Part shown: in pieces, positions 14,535 to 25,985 of the stretch
Numbering within the stretch: position 1 is the first letter of the stretch
Layout of the letters: every line of letters begins with the position of its first letter
Assembly: GCA_964035795.1 (NCBI GenBank)
Contig: OZ038321.1
Coordinates: 15,307,971 to 15,371,970 of the forward strand
Origin: Pterobdella sp. o SKG-2022
Taxonomy: Eukaryota; Annelida; Clitellata; Hirudinida; Piscicolidae
DNA: 64,000 nucleotides
Direction of reading: 5' to 3'
Notes under the pieces: model-generated
What the model was told of the DNA's origin: nothing
What the model saw: only the letters and a program-made list of their open reading frames with translations
Database searches by the model: none
Program-made: the position numbers and the translations under genes

Positions 14535-17500
14535 GTATACTGATTAAACTTTTAATCTTTGTATATAATCATTTCATTTCATTTTTTAGTGATAATCACG
14601 TTTAAATGCAGCAATGTCGTTTGAATATAAACTTCGTACCAAATACTAAGCTCAATTTTATTTTATTTATATGGGAAGTCAGTACTTCAATACTCAAGAA
14701 ATTACAATTCATACAAAACTGGAAAAACTATTTGATCTAAACATATTTGAAAAATGTAGAAGATGTGGCTTTGTGATATATCGTATCCACATTTGTTCCT
14801 AATAAATATTTTAAAGGGCCACTACAAACAAGGGTTTGAGCGATGCTTTTATAAATATCAAGAAAAAGCCTATGGAACGTGTATAAAAAGAAATGAACTT
14901 CAAAAATTATTCGAATTTTTAGCCCTAAAAATAAATAGGTCGAAGTATTTTTAATTACATAATTTTATTTTTTCAAAATGAAAAATTTTTTAAAATACTA
15001 ATAGTTTTTATCTTAAAGTACGAACCGTTTTGTGTACAGTGTAACATTTTCAATTACGTGAATAAAAAAGGATACAATTGTAAATAATAGGATAACAATT
15101 ATAAAATAATTTCGTTTTTTACTATGGCTCAAAAAAAAAGAAATATAGTTTTGTAGTTCAAATGTTTCAAGCTGATGAACAAAAGCAGATTTAATGAAAT
15201 TCCACAAAATTTAAATATATTTTTTAAAGACATTCAAGCCACAGCCAGAAGTTTGGAAGACAAATGGGAGAGTAGGAAGAGAGACAACAAGAGTGTCGAT
15301 AGATTGGCAGAAAAATTCACTGCTGGTTTGTCATCTTACCAAAAAAACAGAAGTGGCAGTTTAGACATTGATTTGGATGATTTGGTTCAAAGAAACCTCA
15401 CTAAAAAAGCTAGCAAAAGTGCTACTCTTATTGAAGAAGAAAACCAAAAAGCAGCTTATTATATTTCAGGTATAGAACAATTTATATTCATCAAAACATA
15501 AATAAGCAACAAAAAATTTTTCAAACCAAATAAGGAATTGAAAGGCCAGCAGTGAGAACAAAGAATTTGCCTCACACCAAGTACATATTTAAAATCTGCT
15601 CACCAGAGCGTGAGCTCCAGCCGACTCCTACCTTTTCTTCTCACATCACTATTCCTGAACCTCCTGGTGAAACTTATAAAACTAAATATTTATTTTTCAA
15701 GAAAAGTTGTAATTTAAAGCTCACATTCATTATATCAAATTGATTTTAATTAATATTATTGTTCATTTTGTAGCTCCAGAACCCGAGCCTATTGAAGAGA
15801 AGGTTCATGATTTTGATTAACTAATGTTTTTGAAAGTATCTTTTCAATGATTGACTGATTTATTTTTTGGAATTTTTTATAGACGTATGTTAATTTATCT
15901 ACATTGTTACCTTCAGCAAGAAACGGAAGTTATATCGTTGGAGCCAATAGGTCCTGGAGTGCAACTTTTGGAGTCCGAAGGGTCGAGAGGTTAAAAGTTA
16001 AAATTGAACTCATTGTATTTCAAGATCCGTTTGTGTATTTTTCAAATGAGATATAGAAATACAATACTTTGGCGACGCAAGTGATTGAGCTTAAACAAAT
16101 TTTTGAACTTGGTTCAGCTTTTTAGCTCCAAGTGTCAGTCGGAATAACTTTTTCAGCGCTTCAAAAGCTTTAAATAAATAAAATTTTCTATGATTCATGT
16201 TATGAAATTTAATAAATCTGCAGATGGCAGAGCTTCAAACTCACGAATTATAACAAAACTGATGTCAACTTCGAACCAAGTGCAAGACACTCCAAACTAT
16301 CAAACAACTACCAATTATGCAGCTTACGAATCTCAAACAAATCGACAACCTTTCGCCAATGAAACAATGAATCAAGCCTTAGAGAATTATGCAAGTTATA
16401 AAAAAAGTGAGACTATTGGTGGTTTCCCGAACTTGCCACAACAACAAAACTGGATGCAACAATATCCTTTTTTTTTCACGCAACCTGTTTTTATTCCTTT
16501 TAATAACATGGGTACCGGCGTTATGCCAGGACCGAAGGAATATAAAGAAACATACAAATACACAGAAACACACCATAATGTACCTCCCAATTCAATTCCC
16601 CCATCTCCTTTACCCAATGACAAATATCTTGCAATTACAGCCGCAAGTAATTCTCAAATGAATAGGCAGCTTTCTGTTCCGATCACTATTGAAACTAACA
16701 GCATGAGTCTAGCTTCGAAAAATGAGCAAGCTTATTCGAATCAAAGAAGTATCAGTAGAAACAGCAACAGAAACTACGTTGTCAATACTCCCACTAACAA
16801 CAACACAATATCTGGATATTCTTTTTCGGAAACAAAGCACGAAACAAACATAGAAAGTCCAATGTTGTCTACCAATACTCCATCCAGTAACCACTACCAC
16901 CCCAATGCTGGTAGTCCAGAAACAGTGAGAAGGTTTACACAAAAATTAACTTTGTATGAAAATCTATAATTGATAACCAACTTTTACAGCTGGACAGTTT
17001 CGCCTGGTTCAAGCATAAAGATGAAAGAAGAAATGAAAACGGAAGTATTTTCTCCAAATAACACAAACGAAAACGCACGAAACGATAAGGTTATTTCTGA
17101 AACATCCGAGTTTTCAGGTTTGAATTTAATTGTAAAAATTTTCGTAAGTACATTAAAAAAAACGAGATTTATTATTCTAAAATTTTTAATTGACATGTAG
17201 AGTTATATTAATGACGCATTAGAATAATTAGTTTTAATACTATCCTACAGTGTTTGCTGTGAATTTTATTTTTAGCAGGCGTTTTGAGCGACGTGATAAA
17301 AAGCGTTGAATAAATTTAACTCGATTATATAAACTAAAAATCATAAAACTGTGTTATTGAATCAAAAACAATTTTCATTTTTCAGAGCATGATTATAACT
17401 TGGCTAGAGTCAAAGACACAGCTAAAATCTGGCATCGCCCCCATATCACTAGAGCTGAAGGTGAAACTATGAATTGCATTTTTTTTAATTGTGGAAAATA

Positions 17501-20500
17501 AAATGCATCAAAAACCGTGGTTTAGAATATCACAAACTTCTCAAGTTGAAAAAGTAATAATCAAGTCAATATTTCATTGATTGACTGTTTGACAAATTAT
17601 TCTCCCCTCATTAATTTTATGAAACTTTTCTCCTTCAATCAACATTCCCCAGCAGCCCACCCTTCTACCATCTATCACTCTATTCTCTAATCCTTCAAAT
17701 ACCTAAAAAAAAACAAACATTATGGCAACTAGCAAGTTCCTAAATATATATAAAAATATTAACAAAATATTTATTCTCTCACAACGCAGTATCCCTTTAT
17801 AAAACATGAAACTGACAATTATTCGATAAAAAAAGTAAATAAATTCTATATAAATAAAGCGCACTTGCTTTTATTGGAATATAAATAAAACACACTTATG
17901 ATAATAAATTTTCTCTCAAAAAATTTAACGAATAAAAAGACCTAATCTCACCAGAATAGTGGTAAAAAGTATTTCAATAAGTTAGTTGGAAGACATTGCA
18001 ATTTTAAAATATTTTTTATACCAAGTTAAAATAAAATGTTCAAATATTTTCAACACAAAACATGCCCTCATTCCAATAAAATCAATTTTCCTTGCAAAGC
18101 TGTCACCTTGTTGAAAAACAAACCTGCTGGGTCCTTCATTGTCCGCAACAGCCAATCATACTCCGGTGGATACGGCCTGGCACTTAAAGTCAACCAACTT
18201 CCACCCAACGTTGAGGCTAAAGGAGGTGAGAGATTTCGAAACTAAGACTCATTTTCAAACTTGAACTCATAGTTTTCTTATGTTGTTTTTTTCAATAGAA
18301 TTATTATTTTTAGAGATTCATTTATTCAAATAAATGACATACATAAACAAAACCCAGATGATTTTGAAGCAAATTTCGTGAGACATTTTCTGATTGAATC
18401 AAGCACCAAAGGCGTTAAACTCAAAGGCTGCTCCAACGAACCCGTTTTTGGTTGATAATTATACTCAGTTCAAAATTTTATCAAAAATAAGAGACTTTTA
18501 AAAAGTATCTTGTTAATTATATGTGAGAAAAAATTAATTTTTTGAGTTTTAAAAAGCCCTTTTAGAATAGTCTTTTTTAGTTTTGAGTTAATAGCGCTTT
18601 TCATAGATATTCAAACACTTAGCTCCAATTCTATATAACCATTAAATAAACCATTAAATAGAATTCAAGCATAAAATCAATCAAAAAAATTTGCCAAAAC
18701 AGATTTATTTTGCAACAAAACTTAAACAAATAAAAACAATTTTCAATGATTCATCTTCATTAATATAAGCTTCTAATTTCTCCAAAATCCGTTATAAACA
18801 GGCAGTTTGTCAGGGTTGATTCACCAACACACGATCACACCTCTCTCCCTACCTTGCAAGCTCCTTTTACCTGAGTACAGTGGAGGTACCAGGCCTTTTA
18901 ATAAACAAGAGATTGGATCAATTTATAGTTATCAGAACACTTCCTCAAATAATGTTCTACGTAAGGAATTTATTTTAATCGTTTGAATTTTTTTATCGCG
19001 TGGATAATTGATGCAGAATTTAATGGTTGTTTTAATATTTCAATTGTTAACTTTCAAAATTTTTTTTACTTTTGCTTATAATTTAACTGTATAGTTTTTT
19101 AATTCTTGAACGTTGAAAACTTAAATACTTTTTCGAATCATTAACTTGTGATGTTCAGATAAAATTTATATTGTTCTTGAAAAGATGTTCTATTTTACCT
19201 TCATAACATGAAAATAAGTTATTAGAACAATTGGTGCAATTGAAAAATCGGTTTGTAAAAGCCTCAAAATTTCACTATTTGTTGTTTCACTGGGCATATT
19301 TTATGGCTATACTTGTGTTGCGTGAGATGAAATATTTAAACAACTTAGTGTGACATTGTTAGTCCAGTGAAGCCCAACTCGTGTTATTTTTAATAATGTA
19401 ATCTTCTATAAAAAAAATTTTTGCATTATATTTTATATAATCCAAAAATCTTACTTCATGAAATTCATATCATATATTTTCCAGTCTTAACAAGCAAAAA
19501 CTCTCAGTAAAACTTCTATATGAACTGTACAAACTACATCTTCTTAAGACAATAATCCCTTCACAGGCGGCCAAGTTATTTTTATCGAGAGCATGAAGAC
19601 TGAGAGTCCGAATGATCAAGAGGCTTTTGAGAAAGCTATAAAGAATGTTTTCACAGAGAATTTTAGAACTTTGAATGTAGCGCTGATCGACATGAAGATT
19701 AGTGAACAGGGAATCGTGTTGACTGATAACAAACATAAGTTAGTGCTAATTAAAAAGCAAATGATTAATTTTTAATACTATAAGTATTCAAGTAACCTTT
19801 AAATTCGTGAGTTTTTCTCAAATTCGAGTTACCATATCATCATACAGTGGAAAAGTTGAAAAAATTAAAATTTTTTGATATAAAAAATGAAATGAGAAAT
19901 TCAATAACTGAAATTATTTTAGAAGCTTTTTCAGACGCCACTACCCGCTTGACCACGTGTCTTTTTGTGGAGTCGACCCTTTCGAAAAACCGTTGGTTCT
20001 TTTCTATACTTAAATTTTTTTGTTTTGCATGTTTATTCAAAAATTTATAGCTTTTCTAAGTTTAAAAAAATTATTTTGTGGAAGTAACATCGTATCGTTT
20101 TGCACAGTCGAACTCTTCAAGACAGCGATGGAAACCAATTTTCTGGAAGGTTATCTGCTTATCTTTCATGATTTCAAAAACTTAAATATTTGAAAAAAAA
20201 TCAATTATTGAGAAATAACTGAGAAATTTTTGAGTTGAAATTCATTTTCCCAATTGCATGGGTAAAATTTTTTTGAAATTTAATGACAGATTAAAAAAAA
20301 ATCAAAAAGAAGAATTTAAAATCAGTTTTGAATTTATGGAACTTATAACTTTTTTACTTAAAATAAAAATTATAATCATACACAGACCACGCAAATTTTT
20401 TATTTCAAAATTTTTTCTCCAAAGACTCTATTTTTTGTTATAACCAGAAAATTTCGAAAAATATTAAAAAAAAACACGTTTTTCTAATGAAATAGCAAAG

Positions 20501-21936
20501 ACAGATTTGAAACATTGGAAGTTTGAAGCTTCAATTGAAATTATTTTTATCATATCTCCAAACCTCTGATGCTCATAACATGAATGCAGAAAGCCGTTTA
20601 TAATCATGCTAATACTGTATAAGCATGATTATAAACGGCTTGAGTTTTAACTTAAAACATCAGGTAAAATGGAAAACAACAATATGTGGGTTATGTAATA
20701 CATATTTCATAAAAAAAAATTTTTATGTATGTAATAACGTAATTTTATAAATTTTAGACCTAGCTTATGGAAAAATTCTTAGAAATTTCTGAAAGCTGGT
20801 TAAATGAAGTTCCAAAGTTGAAGTTCAATGTGTAGAAATCATTGAAAATTCTCTAGGAATGCATTCTTAGAGTTATTTTAACACAGAAACTGAAGAAAAT
20901 TTTTTTGTTTAATGAAAAAGTGGTTCAGCAAAAAAGAATTTTTCAGTCAGCTCGATATATGAATAATCCTTGTTTCCAATAGATGGTTTCCTCTATTCAG
21001 CTTATATTTCTATTTAAAAGAAGCATTTTTTTGAGATACTTCAACAGTGTTTTTCTTTTTTGAGTTTTAAATATTATTTTGTAGATTTTTAAACTTTTTT
21101 CTGTTTTTTCGACACCATTGGCCATTTTCTTCTGTCTCAACACTAAAAACCCATTTCTGGCCTTTGTCATTTTCGGGTCAGCTTAACCAGCAGACTCTCA
21201 ATAACTTCACCTTCATTTTGCTCTTCTATTTGTAGCGTTTTACAACTTTTTTTTGAGTAACTTCTTTTTACTAAGTGTTATTTAAGTAACTATTATAACT
21301 CTGTGTTTTTTTTTGTTTTATATAAATTTATTTTTAATGTTTTTTCTATTATATATTTTTATCTACAAACGTTAACTGCTCATGATTTAAAGTTCATGGA
21401 GCTTCAAAAATCCTATGTATCAAAAAAAAATTAATTTTGAAAATTGTTTATTCACACAACTGGAAATATACCACTTGCCTAGGTTCTTATTTATAGAAAT
21501 TTTTTCAAATAGATTTTTTGATACATTTGCAATAAAGCTGTTAGATGAACATTGACCAAGTATTTCAGTTAAAAATCTATAAAAATAATTGCAAAAAATA
21601 AAAAAGCTCAGTTCAAGAAAAAGAACAGCTTTATAACTTTTCAAATATGTTACGAACATATTTTTAGGTGAAAGTTGAAAAAACACTTTTTTTCACTTTT
21701 ATAAGCAGTTTTAGTAGTGCCACTTCTAGGTGACAACCAGCGTTGTTGAGACGCTGATTTGAAAAGTATTGAAAACCAAAGTTTGAATGAAAAGTTGCAT
21801 AAACAGAGTGTTCGGCTTCATAGCGAAGAACAAGGGAGCTTCAGACAACAGCTCATGTCATCTTTTCATGGAATTTGAGAGAGAGGAATTGTCAGCTGCT
21901 GCCTATCTCAACATTATCAACCACCTCATTGGATAA
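13769..21936 (+). CDS. tensin-like focal adhesion protein (SH2 + PTB), 15 exons
   Basis: Tensins link integrin tails to actin: the SH2 domain binds phosphotyrosine and the PTB domain binds integrin NPxY tails at focal adhesions. Joining 13769-14534, 15230-15469, 15550-15666, 15774-15802, 15917-15989, 16224-16932, 16990-17117, 17386-17460, 18100-18225, 18358-18450, 18802-18960, 19567-19738, 19923-19991, 20108-20149 and 21807-21936 uses GT/AG at every intron, matches phase at every junction and gives 2928 nt, i.e. 975 residues. Residues 1-690 are Ser/Asn/Gln-rich and probably disordered, with an LD motif (48-55) and PAPPPR (210-215). SH2 covers about 703-808 with FIVRNS and the key Arg728. PTB covers about 840-972, with SFFRRHYPL and a final FGF...CHLF block. 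The exon order and domain pair are diagnostic of tensin. No phosphatase-like or C2 domain was found, as in short tensins. The N-terminus is the least certain part. An AATAAA lies at 22292. Confidence 0.92.
15230..15469 (+). CDS. tensin-like exon 2
   Basis: Residues 256-335, highly charged (Lys/Arg/Asp/Glu), phase 1 at both ends. The joined codon at its start reads Asp. No domain recognised. Confidence 0.8.
15550..15666 (+). CDS. tensin-like exon 3 with tandem NAGNAG acceptor
   Basis: About 39 residues, Pro-rich at the end. The acceptor region reads CCAGCAG, so splicing after either AG (exon start 15550 or 15553) keeps the frame and adds or removes one residue. It ends at a phase 1 GT donor at 15667. 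Confidence 0.7.
15774..15802 (+). CDS. tensin-like micro-exon 4
   Basis: A 29-nt exon after a pyrimidine-rich acceptor (TTTTGTAG). It encodes a short acidic run ([10 protein letters not shown]), enters in phase 1 and leaves in phase 0. If the donor at 15803 were not used, translation would stop five codons later. Confidence 0.65.
15917..15989 (+). CDS. tensin-like exon 5
   Basis: 73 nt, 24 codons plus one base, preceded by CTTCAG and followed by GT within GAGAG|GTTAAA. Enters in phase 0 and leaves in phase 1, matching its neighbours. No domain. Confidence 0.7.
16224..16932 (+). CDS. tensin-like exon 6: low-complexity linker
   Basis: Residues 409-645, rich in Asn, Ser, Thr, Gln and Tyr, with no folded domain visible. 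Acceptor CTGCAG, donor within GAGAAG|GTTTAC leaving phase 2. Open frame continues to 16969, so the donor is inferred from the phase fit with exon 7. Confidence 0.82.
16990..17117 (+). CDS. tensin-like exon 7
   Basis: Residues 645-687, charged linker just before the SH2 domain. Acceptor TTTTACAG. The donor at 17118 (phase 1) is required by the SH2 frame. A consensus-like GTAAGT at 17142-17147 lies 24 nt downstream, but using it would break the SH2 frame. Confidence 0.8.
17386..17460 (+). CDS. tensin-like exon 8: start of SH2 domain
   Basis: Encodes the SH2 entry segment [11 protein letters not shown] (residues 702-712), the position of the conserved Trp and the alphaA helix in tensin SH2 domains. 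Acceptor TTTTTCAG, phase 1 on both sides. Confidence 0.92.
18100..18225 (+). CDS. tensin-like exon 9: SH2 phosphotyrosine-binding core
   Basis: Residues 713-754 hold the FLVR-type motif FIVRNS, with Arg728 as the phosphotyrosine-binding residue, followed by a Gly-rich turn and GLALKV strand typical of tensin SH2. Acceptor GCAAAG, donor GGAG|GTGAG. Confidence 0.95.
18358..18450 (+). CDS. tensin-like exon 10: SH2 domain
   Basis: Residues 755-785 contain [18 protein letters not shown], a block almost unchanged across tensins. An earlier AG at 18313-18314 would meet a stop, so the AG at 18356-18357 is the acceptor. Phase 1 both sides. Confidence 0.94.
18802..18960 (+). CDS. tensin-like exon 11: end of SH2 and linker to PTB
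   Basis: Residues 786-838. The first half closes the SH2 domain ([16 protein letters not shown]) and the rest is a short linker. Strong donor GTAAGG at 18961; a weaker in-frame GT lies at 18887. Confidence 0.92.
19567..19738 (+). CDS. tensin-like exon 12: first half of PTB domain
   Basis: Residues 839-896. GQVIFIESM matches the first PTB strand, and [10 protein letters not shown] the strand before the conserved RRHYPL block. Acceptor TTCACAG; donor GTTAGT at 19739, leaving phase 2. Confidence 0.9.
19923..19991 (+). CDS. tensin-like exon 13: PTB domain
   Basis: Encodes [19 protein letters not shown], the most conserved tensin PTB block. The acceptor is the AG at 19921-19922. A more typical TTTTTCAG ending at 19934 would delete four conserved residues, though it is also frame-compatible. 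Leaves phase 2. Confidence 0.88.
20108..20149 (+). CDS. tensin-like exon 14: PTB variable loop
   Basis: 42 nt between TTGCACAG and a GT donor, phase 2 on both sides. It encodes a short polar loop ([14 protein letters not shown]) placed where tensins have a variable loop before FGF. The Trp common in this loop is missing, which makes this the least certain PTB exon. Confidence 0.68.
20591..20641. repeat. perfect 20-bp inverted repeat (hairpin) in last tensin intron
   Basis: Arms 20591-20610 and 20622-20641 are exact reverse complements, beginning AAGCCGTTTATA, with an 11-nt loop. The 20 matched pairs end exactly at the loop. No target-site duplication is obvious. Confidence 0.95.
21807..21936 (+). 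CDS. tensin-like exon 15: PTB C-terminus and stop
   Basis: Residues 933-975 and [14 protein letters not shown] and CHLFMEFE match the last PTB strands, and the final stretch matches the C-terminal helix that closes the integrin-binding groove. Acceptor AAACAG, entering in phase 2 after a 1.66-kb intron. Confidence 0.94.
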
Positions 21937-22291
21937 ATATGTGTCTAATGATGTTTCATGTGATTAAGATGATATTTATGAGTTACTTGAAAACTGATGG
22001 AAAGTATTAATATTTTGATTATTCATTTTTTGAAGTATCTTTAATAGCTTCATTTGGAAAACTAATTTTATTGACCTCAAAACACTTAGCTTGAATTTTA
22101 AGTTTTTGAAAATAGATCGTTTTTAAAGTTTTTTTAAAATGAGTCATATTTTATAAAAACTTTCATTTCAATTACATTTTAGTTGATCGCTTAATGTCGA
22201 ATTGTTTAAAAATGCAGTTTCAACCTTACTTATTTGCACAATTTTCAGTTATTTATTCTTAGTGAAAAAGTTTAATTCAATTTCCTTTAGT

Positions 22292-22297
22292 AATAAA
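22292..22297 (+). promoter_or_regulatory. possible polyadenylation signal of the tensin-like gene
   Basis: First AATAAA downstream of the stop at 21936, implying a 3' UTR of about 370 nt. AATAAA is frequent by chance in such AT-rich DNA. Confidence 0.3.
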
Positions 22298-22299
22298 TT

Positions 22300-25200
22300 G
22301 GTTAAATTCAATTTACTTTTGTTTTAAATTTATATAGATCGTTCAAGGCTTGTTGTTAATTGAAGGATTGATGCGAGTAAATTAATTTTGACAAAACTAT
22401 TTTTCAGCTGAAACTGAAAACATTATTTTTCCTCCAATAAAAACTCAATTCAGAATTTTAAATTATACATGAAATTGTTAACGTTGTATTATTTTCAAAT
22501 CAAAATTCAAAAACAACTGTGAGCTTTGATTTACAGCAGATTATTTTAAAATTGCAAAACATTTAATAGTATTCTATATCTTGAAAGTATTATCTCTCAA
22601 ATGTATTTCATGGTGAGTAAAACAATAAAAATTAATTATTCAACTTTTAAATGCTTTCGACTAATTTATGGCTCTGATGTTTTTTTAAATTTAGCTCACG
22701 TCTCAAAATATATTGAATGATTGTTTGCTCATTTTATTGATCTTAAAAAGAGGTAAAGCAGCCCTAGACGTATATTTTGATATAAAATTAATTAATAAAT
22801 ATTAACATTTTTACACAATAAATAAACTTTCGCTTTCGTTTTATTTGTTTCAATAACATTGGCCAATAACATGAAAACGCTGATTTATTGATCGCAAATG
22901 AAAAAATAAAGATGTAAATTTACTTTGGAGCTAAATAAAACTTCAAATGAAATTTTCTTTTAAATAAAACACACGTTGCATTCACTTCCGGCAGAGCAGG
23001 CAAAGATAAACCATCAGCTCTTTATTAAATTAGTCCCCGTATTGAATTATAGCTTTTCTTGCGTGTCTTATCGTTTGAATATAAAAACACACAGGTGTAA
23101 AAAGCTAGTTGCATCTAATGCCATTAATTTCTTGTCGCTTCATATCATTTGTAGAACGAAAAACATCATTGATATAGAAAGAAGAAAAAAAGACTAAGTA
23201 AAAATATACTAATAAAATGAAAAATAATAAAAATTATAATGATGAAGATAATAACAATCATAATAATAAAATAAATAAACTTTATGAAATAATGAATCAA
23301 AGTTCAAACTTTATTGCTTAAACGTTTACATTACTTTTACGGTTTTGTTTTAAGAAACTATCGAAATATTGGCGAGATATTCTTGTGTGAAATGGTTCGA
23401 GCAATATTGGAGCTTGCTTCAGAAAACGATTTTTAGATAAATGTTTTAAAAATTCTAGAAATTAATTTTCAAATATTCAATTAATAAAAACAAAACTTGT
23501 AACTCAAACATTCACACAAAAATGAAGTCGAAATAAAAGCCTTTTCCAAACGAAAAAATATTTATGACAACCCAAAAAACGAAAAAAATTTGTGAATTGA
23601 AAAATTTGTGGTGTTAACTTCAGTGAAAAATCAATTCGAGAATTGGAAAATGCCTAAAATATAATATTTAGAATTGAAACTTTGCTTTGAAATTCTGTCA
23701 TAAAACAAAGGTAATTTCGAAGAATTACTTGAAAAAATATGAATTAAACAAATTATTGAAACTTTATAGGCTCCAAGAACCTGACTAATTTTAACGATAG
23801 AAAAATCTTTTTCAAATGAATTAGATAGACTGTTATTTTTTGTTTATAACAGGTTCAATGTTCATCAGATGATTAATTAGTCCTTCATGTAACTCTATAT
23901 TTAGACTAAAATTTATTTCAGGAAAAAAGTTTTCTATCAATAATGAACAAATTTAATTGAGTTATTTTAAAAAGAAAAAACAAAACTTATAAAAAATAAA
24001 ATTGAAGATATTTTTTGAAATAAAGACGACTTTGAAAATTAAGTTACAAGACATTGAACAAGAACTTTGGTTCCATATTTTCAATTCAGTTTTTTCCATT
24101 ATGTTTTTAATTATTTCACATACTTACCTTTTAGATAACTGACCGTTTTTTTATTTTTTTCGAATTTCTGTTGTTTAAAATTGGTTTTGTTTTTGAAGAA
24201 CCATCCTTTTCTATTTAATTGCATGTGTTAATATGTTTTGATCGTGTTTCCATAACAAAGTGTTTTGAAAAGTATATAAAAGTTCTAAAAAATTTTCGAT
24301 TCCCCAAACATCATATGGATATATAAGAGTGACCCATGCCTACAAATGAAATGCAAACGGTGGCTTGGAAGTTTCTTAAAAGATGCCATTGCTTTGAGCA
24401 CACACACATGAATTTTCAATACGATTAAAAGTAAATTTTTTATACCTGTAAATAAGATTTAGAAAACTTATTGAAACATAAGTGTACAAAGCCAGAAAAA
24501 GTCTAATAATGATTTAGACATCACGTGAGTGAGAGTTGTTTAAAACTTAAAATAACCATTGAAATTATTTGAATTTATGAAAGGTGGAAAGAGGGTTGAA
24601 AAGCCATGAAAAGTAGATGTAAGATTTAGTTGAAACAAGTATGATTTTAAACTTTCGAATTCACTTGAAAAATGCGAATGAGTTTTTGAAAAGATCAACA
24701 AAATAAACTTGAAAAATCTTTTATTAACATTTTATTTTCCAGATAATATTTTTATCATTTGCATTCTAGTTTGTAAACATTTCATATCATTTTTTTATCA
24801 AAAAACCTGCCAATCAATAAGAAATCTTTATAATGCTTGTGAATAATTAGCTTAAAAATGGTGAATCATAAAAACATGGCAATATTTACAACCTTTGTTC
24901 AAACATATAATTTGTTTCGGATTTTAATTAAAAAAAAATGCTTTTGAAAATTAATATTATTTTAGAGTTTTACTTTAGAAACAACGAATGGAATATTTTC
25001 AGCGTTTTTCACTAACTTTTATGAATAGAAATAACATCAAAATCTCAAAATTGTTTTATTTCATTATCGTTCATCCTAATCATAAAATGCTCAATATTTG
25101 AAAAAATTTATTCTTTATTTTCATTTTTTATAACGTTAATAACCCTAACATCAATCATCTTAATCGTCAATCTTTATTCCCGTTTGAAATGCGCATTCCT

Positions 25201-25904
25201 TCATTTACATAAACCAAAAGCTTAGTACTATTTTCATCTCGTTATCACTAACAGAAACCGCTATCTTCCTTTCAAATTTTTTTATACTTTTCAAATTTTG
25301 AAGTTGTTTTAAACTTTGTGTTGGAATTTTTGATGTGATTTTGTTAAATTCGGCTTTTTTCATTGGTTAAAAAATTAAATTTTTTTGCTTTGAAGCTCGA
25401 TTTTTTAAAGCTCTAAAAAGTTTCATATTAAAAATTCACTTTTTTTTTTATATAAATTTATATTTAAAAATTTGAAACTAATTGTAGAATTTTAAGATAT
25501 TTTTTGCACAACAGAAGTTATTGACACATTTGGACAGTCGGAGTTTGAAACAAAATTTTTGATTTTTGTTGATTTCTCAAGGCTTTTATTAATTCATTTG
25601 AAAATGAAAGATTCTATTTAGAAATTTGAAAAATTATATGCTTATGATGTTTTGCATAGACATCTAAATCATTTTTAATCTGTTACAAGATCTTTTCTAT
25701 AACAACAGTAAAATCTTTGAAACTCAAAAAACTGTTGTTTATTTGTCGCATTAAGCGTTTTGAAAGACACAAGCATCCAAAAGAATGAATTAATATTTTA
25801 TCACATATTATCTCTATTCTAATACAGTTTTGTTCTTTTTGATAAGTGCTCAAAAACCTTTTTTTGATTTCAAAGATGCCAGTTTACAGTCATAAACTGC
25901 TATG
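22300..25904. other. AT-rich intergenic sequence, no gene seen
   Basis: Contains a minus-strand donor-like GTAAGTATG near 24127-24119 with no matching open exon. Otherwise nothing. Confidence 0.5.
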
Positions 25905-25985
25905 GGTCACCAACATGTTCGCTCCCAAGTGTTCCTAACAATCGCATCGGGTTCCACTGCATTCCATGTCTTCAATGGGGAATTG
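25905..25985. other. GC-rich island, possible old repeat
   Basis: A GC-rich patch with a CATCGGGTTCCACTGC block, similar in order of short words to the island at 27.9 kb. Confidence 0.35.

Noticed and set aside
16379..16942. Overlapping open frames on both strands within tensin exon 6
   Set aside because: Shadows of the exon 6 frame, whose phase is fixed by its neighbours.
17142..17147. GTAAGT as the donor of tensin exon 7
   Set aside because: Good consensus, but its phase would put the SH2 exons out of frame; the GT at 17118 keeps them in frame.
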